This document shows positions 1 to 5,105 of a stretch of DNA of 9,745 nucleotides, one piece after another. The notes below the pieces were generated by a model, which saw nothing but the letters and a program-made list of their open reading frames with translations, had not been told where the DNA came from and searched no databases. Location of the stretch: contig JASLRF010000417.1 in the NCBI GenBank assembly GCA_030744095.1, positions 1 through 9,745 on the forward strand. Direction: 5' to 3'. Both the position numbers and the translations under genes were made by a program. The stretch is from Pirellulaceae bacterium (GTDB taxonomy: Bacteria > Planctomycetota > Planctomycetia > Pirellulales > Pirellulaceae). Numbering within the stretch: position 1 is the stretch's first letter; the number at the start of each line of letters is the position of its first letter.

Positions 1-170
1 GCCTTCGTCCTCAAAACGTCAGGACGCTTGTCACTGGCCAGGCCTTCGAGGCGTGAGCCTCGGTAGACAAACAAAACCAGTACCAAAACGACGACGCCGA
101 GTACAATCTTCTCGACGTGCAGGGAAAAGAATCGCTTAAAAGCGTCTTTGTCTAAGCCAAGTTTCGCCAT
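1..170 (-). CDS. Bitopic inner-membrane protein, N-terminal fragment (third gene of pilus-assembly operon)
   Basis: Partial gene: 56 codons are visible before it runs off the left edge. The ATG at 170 begins MAKLGLDKDAFKRFF and has a good Shine-Dalgarno (GAGGAG, seven bases upstream). A basic/amphipathic stretch of about 20 residues is followed by one strong hydrophobic segment (roughly residues 21-34, rich in Val/Leu) and then YRGSRLEG. This is the N-in, single-pass layout of pilus or type II secretion alignment-complex subunits. It follows the PilM-PilN fusion and the PilO-like gene on the same strand, so it could be another PilO/GspM-like subunit or a GspC/PilP-position protein, but too little is visible to choose. 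A 152-base gap with its own possible promoter separates it from the upstream gene. Confidence 0.7.
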   Translation of the reverse strand, partial: MAKLGLDKDAFKRFFSLHVEKIVLGVVVLVLVLFVYRGSRLEGLASDKRPDVLRTK

Positions 171-177
171 CGTGTGG

Positions 178-183
178 CTCCTC
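178..183 (-). promoter_or_regulatory. Ribosome binding site of the left-edge bitopic protein gene
   Basis: On the minus strand this reads GAGGAG, with a seven-base spacer (171-177) to the ATG at 170. It supports that start codon. Confidence 0.65.
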
Positions 184-220
184 GTGTCGTTGCGAGGTAC
201 GTCCTCGATTTTGTCTTTTT

Positions 221-248
221 CGCACGCCGTCGTTCCTAACGGCGTACG
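221..248 (-). other. Inverted repeat / hairpin in leader of the left-edge gene
   Basis: The arms CGCACGCCGT (221-230) and ACGGCGTACG (239-248) pair over 10 positions with one C-A mismatch, around an 8-base loop (231-238). On the minus strand the hairpin is followed by an A-run, not a T-run, so it is not a canonical terminator. If the promoter at 254-278 is real, the hairpin sits at or near the 5' end of the transcript, where it could stabilise or regulate the mRNA. That role is inference. Confidence 0.4.
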
Positions 249-253
249 AATTC

Positions 254-278
254 AGTATAGCAGTTCGACCCTTGTCAA
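254..278 (-). promoter_or_regulatory. Possible internal promoter (extended -10) for the left-edge gene
   Basis: On the minus strand the sequence has TGC followed by TATACT (259-254), an extended -10 element matching 5 of 6 consensus bases. A perfect TTGACA lies upstream at 278-273, but the spacer is only 13 bases, too short for an ordinary sigma-70 promoter. The call therefore rests on the extended -10. It would allow the third gene to be expressed separately from the two upstream pilus genes. Confidence 0.35.
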
Positions 279-322
279 GCAGGCTCAGATCGCCCGATTC
301 GTTGGTTTTTACTCATGTGCTC

Positions 323-2323
323 TTAGCCACCAGCCTGCGCAGGCTGATTCAATTGGTCGCCAATTTCCGGGTCTGCTCCTCCAGCCGCCGCTCCAGCTCC
401 AGGAGCAGCGTCTGCCGGTGTCGTTGCGTCGGTCGCAGGTGGTGCACTGGTATCATCGACCGGTGCTGTGGGCGTTGTCGTGCTGCCTTCCAGATCCGTA
501 TCCGCCGTGACCTGACTTGTCGCCTCTTGTAAACGCAGGCTAATCGGATTGTAGATGTACACCATTCCGTAGATTTCGACAGGCAGATCGTAGGGTGAAA
601 CGTCACTAAACGCGCCGCTGCTTCCATCACCGCCCTCGTAACCACCGGGACCTTCTCCCATCCCGCTTCCCATTCCGAACGAACTTCCCTCGCCGGCCGC
701 TCCTTCATCGCCGAAGCCGGCACCAAGACCGCCACCAAGGCCGCCACCAAGGCCACCGCCAAGACTCCCACCCATTCCACCAGACATCATTCCCCCGCTC
801 ATTCCGCCGCCCATTCCGCCAGGATATGAACCTCCCATGCCACCAATCATGCCGCCATTACCGCTGGAACCACTACCGATTCTGTTAACGCGCACCTGCC
901 GAACTTCAACCACTAAGTTCGAGCTTCCACAAGCTGCGATAAAATTGTGCAGTTTGCGCTGATCAATGACCATACCCATCCGAATGGGAATCCGTTTGGC
1001 GACCACCAGGAAGGCGTTCGCAGGTGCTGGGTTTTCTGACTCCATCACCTCGCGCAATCGACTGGCGGCGATTGGAACATAGTTGTTGTCGACGTATCGG
1101 TTGTGTGCCGGATCGTTGCTTGCGACCGCCATCGCCCCGCCTTCGCCAAGCATACCAGAGCCTTCCATACCAGAGCCTTCCATACCAGAGCCGTCCATGC
1201 CAGAGCCTTCCATCCCGCCGGTTTCACCATCCATGCCAGCACCGCCCATCGCGCTGGCTCCTGACCCCATGCCTGATTCACCGTAGCCTTCCATCCCGCT
1301 GCCGGGTCCTCCCATCCCGTCCATCATTCCAAGCCCGCCTTCGCCACCGGTGCCACCGGCAGCAGCTTGAAGACGCTGCACGCGGCTGGTTGTAGGTCCA
1401 ACTTCTCGTCCCATCTGGATATATTTGATTTCCTTGACCGTCGCGTTGTAACGCGCCGTTGCGCCCTGGTTCGTGGTGGCCACAATTCGCATCAAGGCTT
1501 GCATGACCCAGAGATTCTCTTGGGCGTACAGAATGTCCAAAGTCCCAGGTTTTCCGCCAGGCAATCTTCTCCAATCAAACCTCATACTTTGCAATCGCGT
1601 TTGGTCCGATGGATCCCATGTGACGATCGCCGTTGAAACAGCACCTAAACCTGTGCCTGGTAAACCAGACTGACCGCCCATCCCACCGCCAAAAACTCCG
1701 CTCGCGCCGCTGCCAAAACCACCATCGCTGCCACCGCCATAACCACCTTCGGTGTCACCACCAAAACCACCTTCGCCAAGACCACCTTCCATGCCACTGC
1801 CCCGCATGCCTTCACCACCACCTCCGGCCCCCGAAGGCAACCAATCGGCACCGATGATCTGGGCTAGTTTTGGCAGTTCTTCCTGGATGTAATTTCGATA
1901 AAGTTCGCGAAATTGGACATCGATTTCGTTGGTCGGATCGTTGGGGGCGTATTTCAGTTTCTCGATCGGACGATACTCGTCCACTTGAGCAATGAACTCG
2001 TCCCCCAGCTCTTCAGGCCAGACAAGGAATTTGCGTTGCTGCTCGTATTGAATCTTCCATGCAGCCACGACTTCCGCGATGATCTCTTTTTCTAATTTCT
2101 CCAACCCTTGCTGGGATAGAGAATTGGGATGAGCGGGTGTTTTCCTAATGGCAGTGTCGATGCTAAAAGCTTTATCGATCCGACTTTTCCCTTGCTTGGT
2201 GGCATCGTTCATGCCGGAGGTGGTGACAAACCAACCGCCCAACAGCAACGGCACCATGATGCTACAGACGACCCAAAACCAGTGCTTGACGAGTTTTGAT
2301 AAAATCAGCTTGACTTGATCCAC
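323..2323 (-). CDS. PilO/GspM-position bitopic protein with Gly/Met-rich insertions
   Basis: A 666-residue protein starting at GTG (2323-2321), ending TAA (325-323). The short basic N-terminus (1-14) and one membrane segment (about 15-35, FWVVCSIMVPLLLGGWFV) give an N-in, periplasm-out topology. Outside the membrane are a helical, charged region (about 40-163), a mixed alpha/beta block (about 230-320), a second block (about 408-480) and a short beta-rich end (about 578-596, LPVEIYGMVYIYNP). These are separated by Gly/Met-rich stretches at about 166-228, 322-400 and 481-572. The tail from about 613 is Thr/Ala/Pro-rich. Its place two bases after the PilM-PilN fusion and its topology point to the PilO/GspM role in the inner-membrane alignment complex. 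PilO is normally near 200 residues, so this is about three times longer. I see no direct PilO motif; the role is inferred from context. Confidence 0.75.
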   Translation of the reverse strand: MDQVKLILSKLVKHWFWVVCSIMVPLLLGGWFVTTSGMNDATKQGKSRIDKAFSIDTAIRKTPAHPNSLSQQGLEKLEKEIIAEVVAAWKIQYEQQRKFLVWPEELGDEFIAQVDEYRPIEKLKYAPNDPTNEIDVQFRELYRNYIQEELPKLAQIIGADWLPSGAGGGGEGMRGSGMEGGLGEGGFGGDTEGGYGGGSDGGFGSGASGVFGGGMGGQSGLPGTGLGAVSTAIVTWDPSDQTRLQSMRFDWRRLPGGKPGTLDILYAQENLWVMQALMRIVATTNQGATARYNATVKEIKYIQMGREVGPTTSRVQRLQAAAGGTGGEGGLGMMDGMGGPGSGMEGYGESGMGSGASAMGGAGMDGETGGMEGSGMDGSGMEGSGMEGSGMLGEGGAMAVASNDPAHNRYVDNNYVPIAASRLREVMESENPAPANAFLVVAKRIPIRMGMVIDQRKLHNFIAACGSSNLVVEVRQVRVNRIGSGSSGNGGMIGGMGGSYPGGMGGGMSGGMMSGGMGGSLGGGLGGGLGGGLGAGFGDEGAAGEGSSFGMGSGMGEGPGGYEGGDGSSGAFSDVSPYDLPVEIYGMVYIYNPISLRLQEATSQVTADTDLEGSTTTPTAPVDDTSAPPATDATTPADAAPGAGAAAGGADPEIGDQLNQPAQAGG
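724..771 (-). repeat. 12-bp tandem repeat coding a GLGG array
   Basis: Four 12-base units (724-735, 736-747, 748-759, 760-771), each close to CAAGGCCGCCAC on the plus strand. Read on the minus strand they encode repeats of Leu-Gly-Gly-Gly near residues 520-533 of the PilO-position protein. The period is a multiple of three, so copy-number changes would keep the reading frame. Confidence 0.75.
1152..1211 (-). repeat. 15-bp tandem repeat coding an (E/D)GSGM array
   Basis: Four near-identical 15-base units start at 1152, 1167, 1182 and 1197, each close to ATACCAGAGCCTTCC on the plus strand. They differ only by single bases (GTCC for TTCC in unit 3, ATG for ATA in unit 4). On the minus strand they encode the pentapeptide Glu/Asp-Gly-Ser-Gly-Met around residues 371-390. 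The nucleotide-level identity suggests recent slippage or expansion inside the coding sequence. Confidence 0.85.
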
Positions 2324-2325
2324 AA

Positions 2326-4752
2326 TTAGCTCCCTTCCTCAGTTTCGGATGCATCCCCTGCTGCGGGTGTTGCTGGATCACTTCCAGCCTGTTCGGCGGC
2401 TGCCTTTGCGGCGTCGGCTGCTGCCTTTTGCAACGCTTTTTCCCGATCCTCGCGCTCTTGAACGCGAGTGGTCAAGCGGTTTTCCTGCCACACAAACTGG
2501 ACCGTGAACGAGTGTTTTTTGACGGAAAAGAACTGGGGTTCCACCTCTGCGCCCTCGGCTGCCGGGCCACCCGGTCCGGCTGGACCACTACCGGCAAGTG
2601 ATCCGGGTCCGGCAAGACCGCCTGGCGCTCCACCAAGCGCGCCCGGCGCATCACCGAATTCACCAGACGCTCCACCAAACCCACCCTCGCCCAAACCACC
2701 ATTGGCACCGCCCGTGGTTGGGGCAAAATCAGGATTGGGGACTGGCGTCAATACTGGCTGACCGCTTTCTACGGCTAGGATGGGAAAGCCGATTCCCAGC
2801 TCTTTCATTGTGAACTCCGTCTGCGTTCCCGTTCCATCGCTCTTATTTGGAAGAACAACGCTACCTCGCTCGAGTTCTTTCAGCAGGGTGCTTCGTACGT
2901 GCACGGCACCTCCCAAGCTGAGCGACTTGTTGAAGTAATGGTAGCCTTGGATTTCGATGATCCAGCCAGGGCCTGTGGGGCCAGGCAAGTCGAGTCCAGC
3001 GCCACCCGAATCTGCCCCGTCTTGCTCGTCCAACGTGCCTAGCTCGTCCAACATGTCTGACGAATCACTGTCACCTGTCTCTACCCCGGCAACGTCGTTG
3101 TCGCCGACCACCGGTTCGGCGATTGGAAATCTCTTCTTGAGAAACGCCATCAGCTCGTAGTTCTTTACCTGCACCTGATTGTTGGCCCACCATGTGGACA
3201 GATCGGGGAAGTACTCGGACTCGATATGATCGATGTAAAGCTCTCGCCGCTCGTCCAACGCCGTGTCTTTATGGCTTACGTACTCGCCAACCGGCATGTC
3301 TTGCGTAACGGGAAGGGCGGCGGTGATCGCCTTCATGAGCTCCAGCCATTGAATGCGACGGTCACCTGATCCGACAACTTCTTCGCCAACCTGGGTCATG
3401 AATTCCAGTTTGGCGACCTGGTTCTGATGCTCGGCTTTAAATCCATCACTAGTTGTCTTGTGGCCTGCCATTTCGGCTTCCGCAGCTTCCCAAGTTACGC
3501 CGTTCGTGGCAGCGTTTTCCTGGACCTCGGACCAAACGCTGTACGTGAACACGAAGCTGAATGCACACGCCAGCATCAACGTGCTGAGCGAAGCAATGGC
3601 CCACGGTTTCTTCGCCCGCACGATCCTTGCCGTAGTAATCTCACGAGGCAAGAGGCTCGTCAGCAATCGGGCTTTCTTCAGCCCCTGCAAACACAATCCG
3701 TAGCTCACACCGAAGGCCAGAACGTTGTCTGTAAAAGCCGGTGAGGAGACGACTGACGGACCACCCAACAAGTTGTATTTCTCGAACTCAATGACTTCGT
3801 AGCCAAGGTTCTTTGCCACATACTGCTGGAGCCCCGGCAGCTTGACCGTATTACCCAATAGGACCACACCACGAATCTTCGCCTTGCGATCAATTCCTTG
3901 GAAAAAGCCGATCGATCGCTGAACCTCGGTCACCAAATCGTTGAAGATCGGGCGCATGGCTTGGAACACCGCCTTAGGGTCTTCCGCCTGACGCGCGTTT
4001 CGTTTGAGATGTTCGGCCTTGGCAAATGTCAGCTTGAGTTCCTTGGTAAGCTGTTTGGTGAAATGGTTACCGCCGAGCGGGATACTGCGTTGCCAGACAC
4101 GAAAACCATTCGTAATCACCAAGTCCGTCGCGTCGGTTCCCATCGCCAGGATGACGATGGATTCGGGGGGCTCGTCCGGGTCGAATTCATCGGGATCGGG
4201 ACCATCCGAAAGAATGTCGTACGAAACGAAATTGTAGATTGACAACGGCGCCAACTGGACGATGTCCAATTCGATCTCGGCCTTGTCAAACGGCTGCAAA
4301 TAGCGATAGACCTGCTCGCGTTTCATAGCGAACAAGCCAACCTCGGTATCAATGGCAAAACCATCAACTTCCGTGCCACCGGCCATCTGTTGGAAATCCC
4401 AGATGACCTCTTCCAGCGCAAAGGGAATCTGTTGTTTCGCTTCGTATTGAACGATGTCCGGAATCCGTTTGACATCGACTGGCGGTGGCTTGAAGAACTT
4501 GGCGAGGCCGCTTTGGCCAGGCACCGAAATCGCGACCTTCGCGTCAACGACCTCGTTCCGCGACAGAAACTGTTCCAGTGCCTCCTGAACGAGGGCCTCG
4601 GGATCAGCTTCGGGCTGGCTGAGAATCTTGGGATATTCGATGTAATCGAATGCATCCGCGACAACCTGGCCATCTTCTTCCACGCACCGCAACGCCTTCA
4701 GGCCACATTGTCCTATGTCGATTCCCCAAACGTAATTTGGCTTTTTTGCCAT
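2326..4752 (-). CDS. PilM-PilN fusion (GspL-like), type IV pilus / secretion assembly protein
   Basis: An 808-residue protein starting at ATG 4752. Residues 1-360 form a PilM-type actin-fold (SHS2-containing) domain: phosphate-1-like GIDIGQCGLKA (10-20), GGNHFTKQLTKELKLTFAKAE (227-247), and VVLLGNTVKLPGLQQYV (296-312). The phosphate-2 position reads AMGTDATDLV, with Ala203 where Asp is usual. Residues 364-407 look like the start of PilN: LTSLLPREI resembles PilN's cytoplasmic INLLP motif, followed by a membrane span (about 384-405). The periplasmic part also fits PilN: WLELMKAITAALP (469-481), IIEIQGYHYFN (598-608) with VRSTLLKELERG (619-630), and a final strand FFSVKKHSFTVQFVW (741-755). A Gly/Pro-rich loop (about 668-735) interrupts it, and the tail is Ala-rich and charged. 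PilM normally binds PilN's N-terminus in the cytoplasm; here the two are joined, as in GspL. It probably leads the operon. Confidence 0.9.
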   Translation of the reverse strand: MAKKPNYVWGIDIGQCGLKALRCVEEDGQVVADAFDYIEYPKILSQPEADPEALVQEALEQFLSRNEVVDAKVAISVPGQSGLAKFFKPPPVDVKRIPDIVQYEAKQQIPFALEEVIWDFQQMAGGTEVDGFAIDTEVGLFAMKREQVYRYLQPFDKAEIELDIVQLAPLSIYNFVSYDILSDGPDPDEFDPDEPPESIVILAMGTDATDLVITNGFRVWQRSIPLGGNHFTKQLTKELKLTFAKAEHLKRNARQAEDPKAVFQAMRPIFNDLVTEVQRSIGFFQGIDRKAKIRGVVLLGNTVKLPGLQQYVAKNLGYEVIEFEKYNLLGGPSVVSSPAFTDNVLAFGVSYGLCLQGLKKARLLTSLLPREITTARIVRAKKPWAIASLSTLMLACAFSFVFTYSVWSEVQENAATNGVTWEAAEAEMAGHKTTSDGFKAEHQNQVAKLEFMTQVGEEVVGSGDRRIQWLELMKAITAALPVTQDMPVGEYVSHKDTALDERRELYIDHIESEYFPDLSTWWANNQVQVKNYELMAFLKKRFPIAEPVVGDNDVAGVETGDSDSSDMLDELGTLDEQDGADSGGAGLDLPGPTGPGWIIEIQGYHYFNKSLSLGGAVHVRSTLLKELERGSVVLPNKSDGTGTQTEFTMKELGIGFPILAVESGQPVLTPVPNPDFAPTTGGANGGLGEGGFGGASGEFGDAPGALGGAPGGLAGPGSLAGSGPAGPGGPAAEGAEVEPQFFSVKKHSFTVQFVWQENRLTTRVQEREDREKALQKAAADAAKAAAEQAGSDPATPAAGDASETEEGS
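2329..2333 (-). promoter_or_regulatory. Ribosome binding site inside the end of the pilMN gene
   Basis: The last codons of the PilM-PilN gene (GAG GGA AGC TAA region) contain a purine-rich run ending GGGAG, about six bases before the GTG at 2323. The upstream TAA and the GTG are separated by two bases. This arrangement supports translational coupling and the GTG start; no ATG nearby fits better. Confidence 0.55.
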
Positions 4753-4760
4753 AAGTCAGT

Positions 4761-4766
4761 TCCTCT
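4761..4766 (-). promoter_or_regulatory. Ribosome binding site of the PilM-PilN gene
   Basis: AGAGGA on the minus strand, eight bases before the ATG at 4752. It supports this start, which also matches the usual PilM N-terminus just ahead of the GIDIG motif. Confidence 0.7.
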
Positions 4767-4904
4767 GCCGGAGAATTGCAGTCCGTACGCTCGGAACGAT
4801 AATCAGTGATCACCGCCTACCGCGTTACGGGTCGGGTTTTTGAATTGCTGTAATGTCAAACGGCGCACAGATTTGGTGCCGCAAACCCCTGCTATCATTA
4901 ATTC

Positions 4905-4934
4905 ATCCTACTGACGCCGGTTTGCGATTGTCAA
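4905..4934 (-). promoter_or_regulatory. Sigma-70-type promoter for the pilus operon
   Basis: On the minus strand a perfect TTGACA -35 box (4934-4929) and TAGGAT -10 box (4910-4905, 4 of 6 consensus bases) are separated by 18 bases. Transcription would start near 4898, giving a leader of about 145 bases before the PilM-PilN start codon. Planctomycete promoters are poorly characterised, so this is a consensus-based call. Confidence 0.5.
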
Positions 4935-5050
4935 CTAATTACTGGCCGCGAGTTTACAGATTTCCACCCATTGGTGGCGGCGATTCGTGTCTGAACCGGC
5001 CCAAATTTTGACCGCCAGCGGTCGACGCACCTCAATTCCGGAGCTATCGT

Positions 5051-5056
5051 GGAGGG
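5051..5056 (+). promoter_or_regulatory. Strong ribosome binding site before the mini-ORF
   Basis: GGAGGG lies four bases before the ATG at 5061. It is 45 bases from the GH38-like start at 5102, and no in-frame start codon for that gene lies between them, so the site can only serve the mini-ORF directly. Confidence 0.45.
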
Positions 5057-5060
5057 CCCG

Positions 5061-5105
5061 ATGCCACCTCTCAGAATAGATCCCGATCGGCGCCAAGCAG
5101 CATGA
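5061..5105 (+). CDS. Possible 14-residue leader peptide coupled to the GH38-like gene
   Basis: A short frame encoding MPPLRIDPDRRQAA, preceded by a good Shine-Dalgarno (GGAGGG, 5051-5056). Its TGA overlaps the ATG of the downstream 964-codon gene in an ATGA arrangement, so ribosomes terminating here could restart on the large gene, which has no Shine-Dalgarno of its own. The peptide has no recognisable function and the frame is short enough to arise by chance. If real, its role would be translational coupling. Confidence 0.35.
   Translation: MPPLRIDPDRRQAA

Larger units (their letters stand above)
4753..5101. other. Divergent intergenic region between pilMN and the GH38-like gene
   Basis: 349 bases without a conventional gene, lying between oppositely oriented starts. 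On the minus strand it holds the pilMN ribosome binding site and a credible sigma-70-type promoter. On the plus strand it holds a 14-codon mini-ORF with its own ribosome binding site. A small inverted repeat CCACC-CATT-GGTGG lies at 4964-4977. I found no convincing plus-strand -35/-10 pair for the GH38-like gene, and no tRNA or terminator. Confidence 0.7.

Noticed and set aside
148..510. A 120-codon plus-strand open frame across the gap between the left-edge gene and the PilO-position gene
   Set aside because: It overlaps both minus-strand genes antisense, has no ribosome binding site or recognisable motif, and its codon content follows the opposite strand.
1152..1211. Possible CRISPR-like array from regularly spaced repeats
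   Set aside because: The units are contiguous 15-mers with no spacers and encode an in-frame pentapeptide inside a coding sequence.
2468..2761. A Pro-rich plus-strand open frame of 97 codons
   Set aside because: It is the antisense of the Gly/Pro-rich insertion in the PilM-PilN gene; the proline-rich composition follows directly from Gly codons on the other strand.
4854..4859. A second TTGACA on the minus strand as an alternative -35 for the pilus operon
   Set aside because: No acceptable -10 lies 15-19 bases downstream, where the sequence is GC-rich; the pair at 4934-4905 is much better.
4880..4926. An 8-bp inverted repeat CGCAAACC / GGTTTGCG flanking the pilus promoter -10, as an operator
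   Set aside because: The arms are 31 bases apart, and about one such 8-base match is expected by chance in a region of this length. Without conservation it cannot be called.
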